A stretch of 64,000 nt of DNA from Oceanivirga miroungae. Lineage in GTDB: Bacteria > Fusobacteriota > Fusobacteriia > Fusobacteriales > Leptotrichiaceae. Position 1 is the stretch's first letter, and the number at the start of each line of letters is the position of its first letter. The notes beneath the pieces were generated by a model. It saw nothing but the letters and a program-made list of their open reading frames with translations. It did no database searches and was not told where the DNA came from. The translations under genes were made by a program, and so were the position numbers. The stretch is taken from contig NZ_CABWIB010000001.1 of NCBI RefSeq assembly GCF_902505095.1, positions 758,688 through 822,687 on the forward strand, read 5' to 3'. This document shows positions 40,079 through 51,638 of this stretch, in pieces.

Positions 40079-40104
40079 AAAAAAAATAGAGCCTTAGCTC
40101 TATT
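40079..40104 (-). terminator. Terminator of the pyr operon
   Basis: Read on the - strand: ATAGAGC, loop TAAG, GCTCTAT, then eight T. It is 15 bp beyond the pyrD stop. Confidence 0.9.
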
Positions 40105-40119
40105 TGTTACGTCCGATAA

Positions 40120-41037
40120 TTATAGAGTTTTTAACTTACCTCTAAACTCATCTAGACTATTATAGTTTTTTTCTTTCATAATTTCTTTCAACTCATTTAA
40201 TATTCTTTCAAATACTTTGCTTTTTTCTTTTTGTAATCTTGTTCCTATTTGTACCATATATGCCCCACATAATATGTGTTCATAAACATCTCGTCCTGTA
40301 TTTACTCCACCTGTTCCTATTATCTTAATGTCTTTATTTAATCTTCTATAAAACGCATTTACATTAGCCAAAGCTGTTGGTTTAATATACTCTCCACCTA
40401 GTCCACCAAATCCATTTTTAGGTTTAATAACTACTGTGTCATTTTCGTCAATTATTATTGCATTCCCAATACTATTTATTGAATTTACAAATCTTATAGG
40501 GTATTTATTCAATATATTAGCCATTATATCAAAATGCGCTAAATCAAAATATGGCGGCAATTTAACTCCTAAATCTTTTTTAAAATATTTAAATATATCC
40601 GCTAATAGTTTATCAGTTGTTTTAAAATCATATGCAATTTGTGGTTTACCCTCTATATTAGGACACGATAAATTAAGTTCAACTAAGCCATTAAAGCTTG
40701 ATTCATTTATTTTTTCTAAAATTTTATGTATATTTTCAGTATTCATTTCAGTAACTGATAAAAAATATGTTCCATCTAAACTTTCTAAGTAGTTTAAATA
40801 GTAATCAATCCCTAAATTTGGTAAACCCATTGAATTGATTGATCCTAGTTCATTTTCATAATATCTTGGTTCTAAGTTACCTTGTCTAGTATTTAATGTA
40901 CATGTTTTTGTAACGAAACTTGCTGCTTTTGAATTTCTAATTTCCTCTAGCTCGTCTATAGTATAGCAATTAACACCTGCTGCATTCATAAGCGGATTTT
41001 CAAACTCAAAATCTTTTATTTTAACTTTTAAATTCAT
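40120..41037 (-). CDS. pyrD: Dihydroorotate dehydrogenase, class 1A (fumarate type)
   Basis: A 305-residue FMN enzyme oxidising dihydroorotate to orotate. The start ([20 protein letters not shown]), [16 protein letters not shown] and [14 protein letters not shown] closely follow the class 1A (PyrDA) pattern. The catalytic Cys is in VELNLSCPN. Class 1A enzymes are cytosolic homodimers using fumarate, which fits the absence of pyrK. It overlaps pyrE by 4 bp and is the last gene of pyrBICFED. Confidence 0.92.
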   Translation of the reverse strand: MNLKVKIKDFEFENPLMNAAGVNCYTIDELEEIRNSKAASFVTKTCTLNTRQGNLEPRYYENELGSINSMGLPNLGIDYYLNYLESLDGTYFLSVTEMNTENIHKILEKINESSFNGLVELNLSCPNIEGKPQIAYDFKTTDKLLADIFKYFKKDLGVKLPPYFDLAHFDIMANILNKYPIRFVNSINSIGNAIIIDENDTVVIKPKNGFGGLGGEYIKPTALANVNAFYRRLNKDIKIIGTGGVNTGRDVYEHILCGAYMVQIGTRLQKEKSKVFERILNELKEIMKEKNYNSLDEFRGKLKTL

Positions 41038-41612
41038 ATTTTCCTACTTCCTGGTTTATATATTTCTACTTTATTTTTACATAACTCACAATCTAACTCA
41101 TCATAATTTTCTACATTTAATTTTAAGGCTGAATAGATGTTATAGCCTATATTTTTTATTTCTGTTCTTCTATCTATTATGCTTGCAATACCTACTATAT
41201 CTGCACCTAAATTTTCTAAAACACTTATAGTTTCAAGTGATGATTTTGCAGTTGTTACAACATCTTCCACAATTAAAATTTTTTCACCTTTTTCTACACT
41301 AAATCCTCTTCTTAAAGTCATTTTGTTATCTACTCTTTCAGTAAACATTGCCTTCACATTTAAGCTTCTTGCCAATTCATAACTGATTATAATTCCGCCC
41401 ATAGCTGGACCTACTAGTTTATCTATTTTTAAATCCTTTAGCTTTTTAGCTAATATGTCTGCAACTATTTTAGTTTTATTAGGATCTGTTGTAAGCTTAG
41501 CACATTGTATGTATCTATTGCTATGTCTTTTACTTGATAATAGAAAATGCCCTTCTAATATTGCATTTGACTCTTTTAAAATATCTAATACTATTTTTTC
41601 ATCATTACTCAT
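41034..41612 (-). CDS. pyrE: Orotate phosphoribosyltransferase
   Basis: A 192-residue PRTase making OMP from orotate and PRPP. The PRPP loop reads [14 protein letters not shown] (around 117-130), where most PyrE have TTGGS. The [10 protein letters not shown] segment and [13 protein letters not shown]-terminus also fit. It overlaps both pyrF (8 bp) and pyrD (4 bp). Confidence 0.93.
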   Translation of the reverse strand: MSNDEKIVLDILKESNAILEGHFLLSSKRHSNRYIQCAKLTTDPNKTKIVADILAKKLKDLKIDKLVGPAMGGIIISYELARSLNVKAMFTERVDNKMTLRRGFSVEKGEKILIVEDVVTTAKSSLETISVLENLGADIVGIASIIDRRTEIKNIGYNIYSALKLNVENYDELDCELCKNKVEIYKPGSRKI

Positions 41613-42465
41613 TTATCCCCCTAATATCTGCTATCATATCTATAACAGCCTCTCTTGTATATTTTTCAAAATTTATATCTCCATCTTCATAGTTTTTATA
41701 GTTTGTTATAATTTTTCTTGATGAATTTACAATACCTCCTGTATAATCATCTTTCAAATATGTTTTTACTGTATTTGAGTTAGCATTTTGACTGCCATAG
41801 CCTGGTAATAAGAAAAATATATTTTCGTATCTATTTCTAATTTTCATTGCTTCTTTGTCATTTGTTGCACCTACTACAAAGCCAATATTACTATACTTTG
41901 ATTCTCCTTTAAATTCTTTTGCGATTTTATCTAACTTATCACCTACATGATAAAAAATTTCTTTACCTTCTGAATTCAAGCATTCAATATCCTTTGCTCC
42001 TTCATTAGATGTTAATAATAGTACAAATACTCCCTTATCTTTTTTTGTATATTCTAAATATGGTAAAATGGTATCTATTCCCATATATGGATTTAGTGTT
42101 ATAAAGTCGGCTTCAAAATCACCTTCAAAATGTGCTTTTGCATATGCCTTAGCTGTACTTTGTATATCCGATCTTTTAATATCTGCTATACTTATTAAGT
42201 TCTTATCTTTTAAGTATTTTAATGTCCTTTTATACGCCATAAGACCACTTATGCCATACTTTTCATAATAGGCTATTTGAAGTTTATATATAGCCACTAA
42301 ATCACTACTACAATCAATTATTCTCTTATTGAAATTAAATATTATATCTTCTACACTTTCATATTTACTTTTAATACTTTCTGGTATATGTATAAGATCT
42401 GAATCAAGTCCTACGCATACAAAACTTTTATTTCCTACCTCTTTTAAAAGCCTATCTATTATCAT
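41605..42465 (-). CDS. pyrF: Orotidine-5'-phosphate decarboxylase, long (type 2) form
   Basis: A 286-residue decarboxylase giving UMP. The start FVCVGLDSD and the catalytic DIKRSDIQSTAKAYA (Asp-x-Lys-Arg) with DFITLNPYMGIDTILPYL mark the long subfamily (PyrF type 2). ATG 42465 lies 9 nt after GGAG. A TTG 6 bp upstream is too close to that site. It overlaps the pyrC end by 14 bp. Confidence 0.93.
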   Translation of the reverse strand: MIIDRLLKEVGNKSFVCVGLDSDLIHIPESIKSKYESVEDIIFNFNKRIIDCSSDLVAIYKLQIAYYEKYGISGLMAYKRTLKYLKDKNLISIADIKRSDIQSTAKAYAKAHFEGDFEADFITLNPYMGIDTILPYLEYTKKDKGVFVLLLTSNEGAKDIECLNSEGKEIFYHVGDKLDKIAKEFKGESKYSNIGFVVGATNDKEAMKIRNRYENIFFLLPGYGSQNANSNTVKTYLKDDYTGGIVNSSRKIITNYKNYEDGDINFEKYTREAVIDMIADIRGINE

Positions 42466-43639
42466 ATACAATTTCTCCTTTTTTCATAGTAAATAAAATT
42501 TTTCCATAAAAACTCATATTTTCAAACGGGGTATTTTTACTTTTAGATTTCATATTTTTAGTATCAACTACTACTTTTTCATCTAAGTCAACTAATATTA
42601 AATCTGCTTCATATCCTTTTTTTATTAGTCCTTTTTTCTTTTCTATTCCTAGTATTTTATTTGGATTATAGCTCATAAGTTTTGATAACTTTCTAATATC
42701 TAAACCATTATTTTTTACTAAACTCGTATAACATACCATAAAAGCAGTTTCAAGATTTATTAAACCAACTGCTCCATTTTTCTTATCTTCTATACTGTGT
42801 GGTGCATGGTCTGTTTCTATTATATCAACATAATCTTTTTTTATAGCTTCTATTATATAGTCTACATCCTCTTTCCTTTTTATTGGAGGATTTACTTTAT
42901 AGTCATTGTCATATAAGCTAATATGATGTGGTGTTACCCCACAGCTAATTGATATATTACTATCTTTTGCCCTTATTATATTTTCCATCGTCTTTTTTGT
43001 ACTAATGTGAGAAAAATGAACCCCATAAGCTAAGTTTTCACACAGATTTATATCTCTTATAGCCATTATATCTTCTGCTAATCTATAATCCAACTTAGAT
43101 AATCTAACATTTCCTAAATGCGAAAATATATATTTATTATACTTTTTAGCTTCTTTTATAGCTTCATACATAGTATAGTCATTTTCTATAGAAACGCCAT
43201 CATTACTATATATTCTACATGATTCAATACTAAAATCAGATAGTTTTTCATCATCAAAGTTTTCTGTCACAGACAGTGCTTGGTACATATCTAAGTAAGT
43301 TATTTTTTTTGCTCTATTTAAAATTTCATCGTATATAGACTTATTGTCTACAATAGGATTTGTATTAGCCATCATATTTACAGTTGTATATCCTCCAGAA
43401 ATAGCAGCTCTGCTTCCACTTACTAAATCCTCTTTATATGTGTACCCTGGATCTCTAAAATGAACATGTAAGTCTGTTAATGCAGGCATTAAATACTTAT
43501 TTTTACAATCAATAACTTCATATGAATTATTTTCTATTTTTTCATCTACTTTTAAAATATACCCTTCATCAGATATTAATACTTCTAATTTTTTCAATGT
43601 ATCTTTATCAACTAAGGTGCAATTTTTCATTAGTTTCAT
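42452..43639 (-). CDS. pyrC: Dihydroorotase
   Basis: A 395-residue zinc amidohydrolase cyclising carbamoyl aspartate. It is class I type, with metal-binding H58-V-H60 in LTDLHVHFRDPG. NANTNPI-like MMANTNPI, the later His residues (SHLGN, VHFSHIST) and DHAPHS provide the remaining ligands and catalytic Asp. Its start overlaps the pyrI stop by one base (TAATG). Confidence 0.95.
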   Translation of the reverse strand: MKLMKNCTLVDKDTLKKLEVLISDEGYILKVDEKIENNSYEVIDCKNKYLMPALTDLHVHFRDPGYTYKEDLVSGSRAAISGGYTTVNMMANTNPIVDNKSIYDEILNRAKKITYLDMYQALSVTENFDDEKLSDFSIESCRIYSNDGVSIENDYTMYEAIKEAKKYNKYIFSHLGNVRLSKLDYRLAEDIMAIRDINLCENLAYGVHFSHISTKKTMENIIRAKDSNISISCGVTPHHISLYDNDYKVNPPIKRKEDVDYIIEAIKKDYVDIIETDHAPHSIEDKKNGAVGLINLETAFMVCYTSLVKNNGLDIRKLSKLMSYNPNKILGIEKKKGLIKKGYEADLILVDLDEKVVVDTKNMKSKSKNTPFENMSFYGKILFTMKKGEIVYDNR

Positions 43640-44067
43640 TATTTTACACCCATTTTTCTATAATGATCACAGAAATGACATCTATATATGCAGTTTTTTT
43701 CATCTTCTAGTATAAATCTTGTAACTACTTTTTCATGCATTGTAACGCATCTTGGATTTTTACATTTTATAAAGCCATAAACAACTTCTGGTAACTTTAT
43801 TTTAGATTTAGATATTATTTTTTCATTTTCAATAATATTTACCGTTAAATTAGCATCTATTAAACCTAATATATCATGATTTATATCTATAACATTATCT
43901 ATTTTAATCATATCTTTAACACCATTTTTTTTAGAATCAACATTCATAATTAATGCTACTTTATAGTTTGTTTTGTCTAGCTCTAATAATTTAAATATTT
44001 CATAAGCATAACCTGCTTTTATATGATCTATTACAATTCCTTTTTTTATACTATTTACATTTAACAT
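43639..44067 (-). CDS. pyrI: Aspartate carbamoyltransferase regulatory chain
   Basis: A 142-residue PyrI. The N-terminal nucleotide-binding domain starts with KKGIVIDHIKAGYAYEIF. The C-terminal zinc domain has four Cys ligands, C102, C107, C130 and C133. It implies a class B ATCase allosterically controlled by CTP/ATP, and pairs with pyrB immediately upstream. Feedback on enzyme activity may replace transcriptional attenuation, since no attenuator is seen before pyrB. Confidence 0.95.
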   Translation of the reverse strand: MLNVNSIKKGIVIDHIKAGYAYEIFKLLELDKTNYKVALIMNVDSKKNGVKDMIKIDNVIDINHDILGLIDANLTVNIIENEKIISKSKIKLPEVVYGFIKCKNPRCVTMHEKVVTRFILEDEKNCIYRCHFCDHYRKMGVK

Positions 44068-45005
44068 TACATAACCTCCAAAAATTTAAGAATTAATGCC
44101 ATTCTAACTATCATTCCATATTTAACTTGTTTAAAATATTTTGCTCTATTATCATCATCAACTTCTTCTGCAATCTCATTTACTCTAGGTAGTGGATGTA
44201 ATACTATCATATCTTCTTTAGCTAAACTCATTTTCTTGTTATCTAAAACAAAAGAATCTTTTAATCTCATATACTCTGCTTCATTAAAAAATCTTTCTCT
44301 TTGGATTCTTGTCATGTATAGTATATCTACTTTATCTATTACTTCTTCAATCGTTCTAACTTCTTTAAATTCTATATTTTTTTTAATTAAATCATTTTTA
44401 ATATATTCTGGGATTTCTAGTTCTTCTGGTGAAATGAAAATGAATTTGTTATTTGGAAATTTTGAAAGTGTTTTTACTAAAGAATGTACTGTTCGACCAA
44501 ATTTTAAATCTCCACATACAGAGATCACTAAATTATCTAATCTATTTAAACACTGTTTAATTGTAAGTAAATCTGTTAAGGTTTGAGTTGGATGTTGATG
44601 TCCTCCATCTCCTGCGTTTATAAAAGGAACATCTGAATTTATAGCTGCAAGTTCTGCACTACCTTCTTGGCTATGTCTCATAACAATAATATCAGAATAT
44701 TGTGAAACAGTTTTTATTGTATCTTTTAATGACTCTCCTTTAGTAACTGAACTAACATTAGGCTCAGGTATACTTACAACAGATCCACCTAGCCTTAACA
44801 TGGCTGATTCAAAACTTAGTCTTGTTCTAGTCGAGGGTTCAAAAAAAAGGGAAGCTAATACATATCCATTACATAAATTAGAATACTTCTTAGGTTCCCT
44901 ATATATATCACTTGCAAGATTTAATATCTCGTATAAATTATCAACATTAAAGTCATCACTACTTACTAAAGATTTCCTTTTCTTCAAAAACTTACTACTT
45001 AACAT
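44067..45005 (-). CDS. pyrB: Aspartate carbamoyltransferase catalytic chain
   Basis: A 312-residue ATCase catalytic subunit, the committed step of pyrimidine synthesis. The carbamoyl-phosphate site S58-T-R-T-R62 lies in [17 protein letters not shown]. The aspartate loop region is near [12 protein letters not shown] 45005 follows a strong AAGGAGG. An in-frame upstream ATG (45041) lies before that site and inside the leader, so it is rejected. First gene of pyrBICFED. Confidence 0.96.
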   Translation of the reverse strand: MLSSKFLKKRKSLVSSDDFNVDNLYEILNLASDIYREPKKYSNLCNGYVLASLFFEPSTRTRLSFESAMLRLGGSVVSIPEPNVSSVTKGESLKDTIKTVSQYSDIIVMRHSQEGSAELAAINSDVPFINAGDGGHQHPTQTLTDLLTIKQCLNRLDNLVISVCGDLKFGRTVHSLVKTLSKFPNNKFIFISPEELEIPEYIKNDLIKKNIEFKEVRTIEEVIDKVDILYMTRIQRERFFNEAEYMRLKDSFVLDNKKMSLAKEDMIVLHPLPRVNEIAEEVDDDNRAKYFKQVKYGMIVRMALILKFLEVM

Positions 45006-45032
45006 AATTACCTCCTTAATTTGTTCTTTGTA

Positions 45033-45061
45033 ATTATACACAAACTTTTTATAAATGTAAA
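45033..45061 (-). promoter_or_regulatory. Promoter of the pyrBICFED operon
   Basis: On the - strand: TTTACA (45061-45056), 17-bp spacer and TATAAT (45038-45033). The predicted 5' UTR is about 20 nt, with no room for an attenuator or PyrR site. Confidence 0.75.
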
Positions 45062-45120
45062 TACTTTTTTTGGAAATTTTAATATTTTTTTATTTTGAGT
45101 AAAAATACTTTTACAAATAT

Positions 45121-45140
45121 AAAAGGGTTATTGCTAACCC
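45121..45140 (-). terminator. Terminator of the pur operon, overlapping the purD stop
   Basis: - strand hairpin GGGTTA-GCAA-TAACCC followed by TTTT. The purD TAG stop lies within the 5' arm. Confidence 0.7.
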
Positions 45141-46399
45141 TTATAATTTCCAATATCTTTTCTAAAATGTTTATCTTTAAAATTAATTTTATCAACCAAT
45201 TTATATGCATCATGTTTGGCAGCTTCTAAATTATCTCTAATAGCTACCACATTTAAAACTCTACCACCATTAGTTAAAAATTTGTCATTTTCATACTTAA
45301 CACCTGCTAGATATACTTTATTATTTTCATCTACAATAAAATTCTCTATCCCACTAATTTCATAATTTTTCTCGTATTTATTAGGATAACCTCCACTTGC
45401 TAATACAATGCAGCATGATGATTTATTAGACCACTCTAAATTAAATTCACCTAGTTTTTTATCATTAGCAGATATTATTAAATCCAGTAAATTCGACTTC
45501 ATTAAAGGTAATACTGCCTGAGTTTCAGGATCACCTAATCTCATATTATACTCTAATAAATAGGCCCCATTTTTAGTTAGCATCAATCCAAAGAATATTA
45601 TACCCGAAAAATCCATATTTTCTTTTTTTATACCTTTTAATGTTGGATTTAAAATATCAGTTATAAACATATTTTGATAATCTTTTGTAAAATATGGGTT
45701 AGGAGCAATAACACCCATTCCTCCTGTATTAGGTCCTTTTTCACCTTCAAATACTTTTTTATGGTCTTTTGCAGATATAAAGGGTAAAATAGTATTAGAA
45801 TCAGTTATAGAAAGCACTGATACTTCAACTCCTTCTAAAAACTCTTCTATTACTATACGTGTTCCAGCTTCACCAAATTTTTTGTTTTCCATCATATCTA
45901 TTATAGTATCTTTAGACATTTTAATATTCTCTGATATTACAACTCCTTTACCCAGTGCTAATCCACTTGCTTTTATAACTAATGGGTGGGGCATATTTTC
46001 TACGTATTTTATCGCTTCATTTATGTCATCAAAACTTTTAGACCGAGCGGTCTTAACGCCGTATTTATTCATAAATTCCTTTGAAAATGCTTTACTTCCT
46101 TCTAACATAGCTGCTTTTTTATCTGGACCAAATATATTTAAATTTTCTTTTTTAAAACTATCTACAATTCCTGAAACTAAAAGTTCTTCACTACCTACTA
46201 TAGTTAAATCAACTTTATTTTCTTTAGAGGCTTTAATTAATTCTTCTATTTCATAAGCATTTATATTTTCTATTCTAGAATCTAGTCTATCTACTGCATT
46301 TCCACTTGCTATATATACTTTTTCTACTCTTTTATCTTCCAATAATTTAGAAGCTATTGCATGTTCTCTAGCACCACTTCCAACTACCATTATTTTCAT
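45134..46399 (-). CDS. purD: Phosphoribosylamine-glycine ligase (GARS)
   Basis: A 421-residue ATP-grasp ligase joining glycine to phosphoribosylamine. The N-terminus MKIMVVGSGAREHAI and the ATP-grasp core (LVIKASGLALGKGVVI, FGLMLTKNGAYLLEYNMRLGDPETQ) are typical. AGGAGGAAAT precedes the ATG. It is the last gene of the pur operon. Confidence 0.96.
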   Translation of the reverse strand: MKIMVVGSGAREHAIASKLLEDKRVEKVYIASGNAVDRLDSRIENINAYEIEELIKASKENKVDLTIVGSEELLVSGIVDSFKKENLNIFGPDKKAAMLEGSKAFSKEFMNKYGVKTARSKSFDDINEAIKYVENMPHPLVIKASGLALGKGVVISENIKMSKDTIIDMMENKKFGEAGTRIVIEEFLEGVEVSVLSITDSNTILPFISAKDHKKVFEGEKGPNTGGMGVIAPNPYFTKDYQNMFITDILNPTLKGIKKENMDFSGIIFFGLMLTKNGAYLLEYNMRLGDPETQAVLPLMKSNLLDLIISANDKKLGEFNLEWSNKSSCCIVLASGGYPNKYEKNYEISGIENFIVDENNKVYLAGVKYENDKFLTNGGRVLNVVAIRDNLEAAKHDAYKLVDKINFKDKHFRKDIGNYKG

Positions 46400-46407
46400 A
46401 TTTCCTC

Positions 46408-47916
46408 CTAGTGTTTAAAGTGTCTAATCTTGCTAAATACCATTGAAATTCCTAGTTCATTACATTTATCAATTGAGTCTTGGTCTTTAATTGAGCCACC
46501 TGGTTGTATTATACTAACTACTTTATTTTTAGCTACATATTCAACAACATCTGAAAATGGGAAAAATGCATCTGACGCTAGTACTAAATTGTCTAAATTA
46601 AATTTTTTAGCTCTTTCTACTGCATTTTCACTAGCCCAAATTCTACTTACTTCTCCCCCGCCAATTCCTAAGGTTACATTATCTTTTGCAATAACTATTG
46701 CATTTGATTTAACATATTTACAAACCTTCATTGCAAATTCTAAGTCATCTAATTCTTTTTCACTTGGCTTTTTATCTGTTACAAACTCTAGTTCATCATA
46801 TATTGTATTATCTGCTTCTTGTACTAATATCCCACCATCAACTTTAATATATTCATATTTATCGCTTGCTTTAACACTGCATTTTATTACTCTTAAATTT
46901 TTCTTAGTCTTTAATACTTCTAGTGCTTTTTCTGTAAAATCAGGAGCTATTACTATTTCTAAAAATATTTTAACTAATTCACTTGCAGTTTTTTCATCAA
47001 CAGTCTTATTAAATGCAATTACTCCCCCAAATATTGAAACTGGATCACTAGTATATGCTTTAATATATGCACTGTATACATCAAAAGATACTGCTACACC
47101 ACACGGTGTTGAGTGTTTTGTTGCAACACAAGCTGGTTTTTCAAATTCACAAGCTAATTTCCACGCTAAATCCATATCTCTTATATTATTAAACGATAAC
47201 TCCTTACCATTTAATTTTTCTATATTATTCATTGCTGATTTATTTACTGTATCTGTATAAAAGACTGCTTTTTGATGTGAATTCTCACCATATCTTAAAT
47301 TCATTTCCTTTTTATATGATACACTTAGATATTCTTTTTCAATATCATCTGATAAAAAATTAGCTATTGCTGCATCATAACTAGAAGTTAGATTAAATAC
47401 CTTTGATGCTAAATACTTACGAGTATTATATGAAACAACTTTATCATTTATTAGCTCATTTTTAACTAATTCATAGTCTTTTTTATCACTTATTACAACA
47501 ACATCTTCAAATGATTTTGCAGCACTTCTTAACATTGTAGGCCCACCAATGTCTATAAATTCAACTTTTTCTTCAAATGATATATTGTCATTTACTTTTT
47601 CAAAAAATGGATATAGATTAACTATAACATAATCAATAGTATCTATGTTATTTTCTTTTAAACTTTTCATGTGATTTTCATTAGATCTAATTGCTAATAT
47701 TCCACCATGAATATTAGGATGTAATGTTTTAACACGCCCATCTAACATCTCATTAACACCAGTTACACTGCTTACTTCTAATACATCTATATTATTTTCC
47801 TTTAAATACTTATATGTTCCACCTGTTGATATTATTTCTACTCCATTTTCTACTAAAAACTTAGCAAAATCTAATATATTTTCCTTATCATATACTGAAA
47901 TTAATGCTCTTTTCAT
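46408..47916 (-). CDS. purH: Bifunctional AICAR transformylase/IMP cyclohydrolase
   Basis: A 502-residue enzyme for the last two steps to IMP. The N-terminal MGS-like IMP cyclohydrolase starts [15 protein letters not shown] and has STGGTYKYL. The C-terminal transformylase has the catalytic Lys-His in [14 protein letters not shown], where many have KHTNPCG. It uses 10-formyl-THF, supplied by folD on the left arm. Its start abuts the purN end. Confidence 0.96.
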   Translation of the reverse strand: MKRALISVYDKENILDFAKFLVENGVEIISTGGTYKYLKENNIDVLEVSSVTGVNEMLDGRVKTLHPNIHGGILAIRSNENHMKSLKENNIDTIDYVIVNLYPFFEKVNDNISFEEKVEFIDIGGPTMLRSAAKSFEDVVVISDKKDYELVKNELINDKVVSYNTRKYLASKVFNLTSSYDAAIANFLSDDIEKEYLSVSYKKEMNLRYGENSHQKAVFYTDTVNKSAMNNIEKLNGKELSFNNIRDMDLAWKLACEFEKPACVATKHSTPCGVAVSFDVYSAYIKAYTSDPVSIFGGVIAFNKTVDEKTASELVKIFLEIVIAPDFTEKALEVLKTKKNLRVIKCSVKASDKYEYIKVDGGILVQEADNTIYDELEFVTDKKPSEKELDDLEFAMKVCKYVKSNAIVIAKDNVTLGIGGGEVSRIWASENAVERAKKFNLDNLVLASDAFFPFSDVVEYVAKNKVVSIIQPGGSIKDQDSIDKCNELGISMVFSKIRHFKH

Positions 47917-48458
47917 TATACTCCTTTATTTATTATACTTTTTACTACCTCTGGTAATAATTTATGTTCTATTTCTAATACTTTTTTAGCAATTTCAAAC
48001 TCATCTTTGCAATTTGTTATATCAATACTTACTTGCTTTATTATATCTCCTTTATCAACAAGTTCATTTACATAATGTACAGTAGCTCCACTTACTTTCT
48101 CACTATTTTTAAATACAGCCTTATGAACATTCATACCATACATTCCAACTCCACCATATTTTGGAAGTAATGATGGGTGTATATTTATTATTTTGTATTT
48201 ATCTGTAAGTTCTTTAGATATTATTGATAGAAAACCTGCTAGTACAATTAAATCTATTTTTTCATCTTTTAAAATTTCTAATATTTTTTCACTTGTATTA
48301 ACTCTACCCACATTATATGTTTTAATATTATGATCCTTAGCTCTAGTTAAAGCTAGGCATTCTCTATCTGCTATAACTAATGAAATATTTATATTATTCT
48401 CTATTAAAGATAACATATTAGAGCCACCACCAGATACAAAAACCGCTACACTAGACAT
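47916..48458 (-). CDS. purN: Phosphoribosylglycinamide formyltransferase
   Basis: A 180-residue formyl-THF-dependent GAR transformylase. The Asn-His-Asp catalytic set is found around [13 protein letters not shown] and [13 protein letters not shown], with [10 protein letters not shown] at the N-terminus binding phosphate. It overlaps purM by 13 bp. Confidence 0.94.
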   Translation of the reverse strand: MSSVAVFVSGGGSNMLSLIENNINISLVIADRECLALTRAKDHNIKTYNVGRVNTSEKILEILKDEKIDLIVLAGFLSIISKELTDKYKIINIHPSLLPKYGGVGMYGMNVHKAVFKNSEKVSGATVHYVNELVDKGDIIKQVSIDITNCKDEFEIAKKVLEIEHKLLPEVVKSIINKGV

Positions 48459-49447
48459 AAGCTATGTTCTCCTTTTTCTATATATCCTATCGTGTATGCA
48501 TTCTCACCTAATGAATTTAAATAAGATATGACATCATTTTCAATATTTTTATCAACTATTATACAGAATCCTACTCCCATATTAAATGTCCCATACATTT
48601 CATCTTCAGATATATCTGCTCTTTTTTGTATTAATTTAAATATATCTAATACTTTTATTTTATCTTTGTAAACAACTGGTCTTAAATCTTCTTTCATAGC
48701 TCTTGGCAAGTTTTCAATTAATCCTCCACCAGTTATATGTGCCATAGATTTTACTTCAAACTTTTCAAGTAAGGATAAAATTGACTTCACATATATTCTA
48801 GTTGGTGTTAATAAGGTATCAGATATTTTTTTACCATCTATTATTTCATTGTAATCAGTAAAAACTTTTCTTACTAAAGAAAATCCATTGCTATGTACTC
48901 CAGATGAACTAAGAGCTATTATTACATCACCCTCATTTACCTTAGATCCATCTAATAATTTATCTTTTTCAACTACTCCAACGCAAAAGCCGGCTATATC
49001 ATAATCACCTAGTTTATAAAAGCCAGGCATTTCAGCTGTTTCTCCTCCTACTAATGCTTGATCACTTTCCATACACCCATTAGCAATTCCTGATACAATT
49101 TCAGAAGCTACAGTACTATCTAACTTACCACAAGCTAGATAATCTAGAAAAAATAAAGGTTTAGCACCATGACATAAAATATCATTAGCACACATTGCAA
49201 CACAGTCAATACCTACTGTATCGTATTTTTTTTGTTTTAACGCAATTTCTAATTTAGTTCCAACTCCATCAGTTCCAGATACCAATATCGGATTTTTATA
49301 CTTTCCTAACTCGTACATAGCACCAAAACTACCAAGGTTTGCTAAAACATTTTTATTATGAGTTTTTTTTACATTTTCTTTCATTAGCTCAACTGCTTTA
49401 TATCCTTCATTTTTATCTACACCTGCATTTTTATATGTAATACTCAT
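48446..49447 (-). CDS. purM: AIR synthetase (phosphoribosylformylglycinamidine cyclo-ligase)
   Basis: A 333-residue PurM-fold ATPase closing the imidazole ring. [18 protein letters not shown] at the N-terminus, [15 protein letters not shown] (ATP/Mg site) and [13 protein letters not shown] are the family motifs. It overlaps purF by 4 bp. Confidence 0.96.
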   Translation of the reverse strand: MSITYKNAGVDKNEGYKAVELMKENVKKTHNKNVLANLGSFGAMYELGKYKNPILVSGTDGVGTKLEIALKQKKYDTVGIDCVAMCANDILCHGAKPLFFLDYLACGKLDSTVASEIVSGIANGCMESDQALVGGETAEMPGFYKLGDYDIAGFCVGVVEKDKLLDGSKVNEGDVIIALSSSGVHSNGFSLVRKVFTDYNEIIDGKKISDTLLTPTRIYVKSILSLLEKFEVKSMAHITGGGLIENLPRAMKEDLRPVVYKDKIKVLDIFKLIQKRADISEDEMYGTFNMGVGFCIIVDKNIENDVISYLNSLGENAYTIGYIEKGEHSLCLV

Positions 49448-50916
49448 TTTTCCTCCATTTTTAATAATTTATGATAATAAGGACTATTTATATTTTTCAA
49501 ATATTCTCTTTGTATAGGTGTAATGTGTTCTAAAAATGCTTTTTCATAATCACCCAATCCTGCTACATAGTCAGCATTAAAAGAATCTAAACATAATCTC
49601 ATACCATCTTTTAGATTAACTGATTCTATAAGACCATCAATGCTTAAAAACTCTAAACTTGTTGCTCCTAGATATTCACACATCTGTTCTTTATTCATAT
49701 TAGCAGCTAATAGTTCTACACTTTTTGAAATATCTATTCCATAAAAGCTTGGAAATATTAATTCAGGGCTTGCGATTCTTACATGAACTTCGCTAGCTCC
49801 TGCTTCATAAAGCATTTTTACAATTCTTTTTGAAGTAGTACCTCTAACTATTGAATCATCCACCATAATAACTTTTTTATTTTTAACTATACTCCTAACA
49901 GCCGATAATTTCATCCTTACACCTTGTTCTCTTAACTCTTGTGTTGGCTCTATAAAGGTTCTTGCAATATACTGATTTTTTATTAAGCCCATCTCATAAG
50001 GAATCTTAGCTTCTTCTGCATATCCACTAGCTGCAGATAAGCTTGAGTTTGGTACTCCTATTACTATATCTGCATCTACCGGTTTTTCTTTAGCTAATAT
50101 CATACCAGCTTTTTTTCTAGCTCTATGTACATTTACTTCTGCAATATCAGAATCTGGTCTTGCAAAATATATATATTCCATAGCTGCTATCGTGATATTT
50201 CTATTTTCAGTGTACTTTTCAATTCTAAGCCCATTTTTATCTATTATTGCTAACTCGCCACCATATATATTACATAAAAACTCCGCTCCAACTACATCAA
50301 TAGCACAAGTTTCACTAGCTAATATATATGATCCATTTTTAAGTCTTCCAACTGCTAAAGGTCTTAGTGAATTTTCATCAACTGCACCATAAAGTGTATC
50401 CTTAGTTAATAATAGGTAAGTAAAACCTCCTTTTATATTGTTTAGAGCATCTTTTATTTGTTCTACTAAACCTTGTTTTTCACTTCTTCTTATTAAGTGT
50501 ATTAAAACTTCTGTGTCTGATGATGAATGAAATATAGCTCCTTTTTTTTCTAAGTCTTCTCTTATTGACTTGGCGTTTATAATATTACCATTATGACAAA
50601 TTCCAATTGAATAATCATAAAAATCATATTTAAAAGGTTGTATATTTCTAATTGAATTACTTCCTGATGTTGCATATCTAACATGTCCTATAGAACTATT
50701 TCCAACTAGTTTTTCAAAATCCTTTTCATCAGAGAAAACTTTTGAAATTAAACCAAGTCCACGTTTGTTATATAAATTATTTCCATCAGTTGTTAAAATT
50801 CCAGTTCCTTCTTGTCCTCTATGTTGAAGGCTATGAAGTCCAAAATATGTTATCTTGGCAGCATCTTTTGCATTGAATACTCCAAATACGCCACATTCTT
50901 CATTTATGCTACGCAT
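49444..50916 (-). CDS. purF: Amidophosphoribosyltransferase
   Basis: A 490-residue enzyme for the first committed purine step. The N-terminal nucleophile glutaminase starts at C8 (MRSINEE before CGVFGVF), implying cleavage of a seven-residue propeptide as in the B. subtilis-type class. [15 protein letters not shown] follows. The PRTase domain carries [16 protein letters not shown]-terminal cysteines (e.g. the C of NKEQMCEYL) could ligate an Fe-S cluster. Its start shares one base with the purC stop. Confidence 0.95.
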   Translation of the reverse strand: MRSINEECGVFGVFNAKDAAKITYFGLHSLQHRGQEGTGILTTDGNNLYNKRGLGLISKVFSDEKDFEKLVGNSSIGHVRYATSGSNSIRNIQPFKYDFYDYSIGICHNGNIINAKSIREDLEKKGAIFHSSSDTEVLIHLIRRSEKQGLVEQIKDALNNIKGGFTYLLLTKDTLYGAVDENSLRPLAVGRLKNGSYILASETCAIDVVGAEFLCNIYGGELAIIDKNGLRIEKYTENRNITIAAMEYIYFARPDSDIAEVNVHRARKKAGMILAKEKPVDADIVIGVPNSSLSAASGYAEEAKIPYEMGLIKNQYIARTFIEPTQELREQGVRMKLSAVRSIVKNKKVIMVDDSIVRGTTSKRIVKMLYEAGASEVHVRIASPELIFPSFYGIDISKSVELLAANMNKEQMCEYLGATSLEFLSIDGLIESVNLKDGMRLCLDSFNADYVAGLGDYEKAFLEHITPIQREYLKNINSPYYHKLLKMEEK

Positions 50917-51626
50917 TATTTTGCTCCTAATCTTCTAAATATTTCAAGATATGCATCTTCTACATCTCCTAAATCAAATCTAAATCTATCCTTATCTAAT
51001 TTTTTCATTGTTTTCATATCCCAAAATCTACAAGTATCTGGTGTTATTTCATCAGCTAATAATATTTCTCCTTTAGAGTTTTTACCAAATTCTATTTTAA
51101 AGTCAACTAATATTATTCCTAATTCTTCAAATTTTTTCTTTAATAATTCATTTATTTTCATGGTAACTTCATATATTTTATCAAGTTCTTCATAGCTTGC
51201 TAAATTTAATGCAACTGCATGATCGTTATTTATTAATGGATCACCATATTCATCATTTTTATAGCATAACTCAAATATTGTATTATTAATCTTTGTTCCT
51301 TCAGTTATTCCTAGTCTTTTAGCCATTGATCCTGCTATTATATTTCTAACTATAACTTCCAATGGAAAAATTTTAACTCTTTGACATAATTGATCTCTAT
51401 CGTTTAATTTTTCTACAAAATGCGTTTTAATATTATTTTCTTCTAACATTTTAAATATGATAGTTGTTATTTCATTGTTTAGAACACCTTTATTTAAAAT
51501 AGTTCCTTTTTTAGCTCCATTTCCTGCAGTTGCATCATCTTTATAGTGTACTATCACTAAATCTTTGTCAGATGTTTCATAAAGTTGTTTTGCTTTTCCT
51601 TCATAGATAAATTTTCCCATTTTCAT
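50916..51626 (-). CDS. purC: SAICAR synthetase
   Basis: A 236-residue ligase adding aspartate to CAIR. The start [14 protein letters not shown], the [25 protein letters not shown] block and [15 protein letters not shown] are typical. AGGAGG is 8 nt from the ATG used here; a second ATG lies 6 bp further in. Confidence 0.96.
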   Translation of the reverse strand: MKMGKFIYEGKAKQLYETSDKDLVIVHYKDDATAGNGAKKGTILNKGVLNNEITTIIFKMLEENNIKTHFVEKLNDRDQLCQRVKIFPLEVIVRNIIAGSMAKRLGITEGTKINNTIFELCYKNDEYGDPLINNDHAVALNLASYEELDKIYEVTMKINELLKKKFEELGIILVDFKIEFGKNSKGEILLADEITPDTCRFWDMKTMKKLDKDRFRFDLGDVEDAYLEIFRRLGAK

Positions 51627-51638
51627 TTTATTTTCCTC

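Noticed and set aside
45006-45061. Attenuator or PyrR element before pyrB
   Set aside because: The predicted 5' UTR is only about 20 nt and no hairpin is present.
46430-47260. 276-codon + strand ORF opposite purH
   Set aside because: A shadow frame of a clear purH on the other strand; hydrophobic low-complexity translation with no family pattern and no ribosome site.
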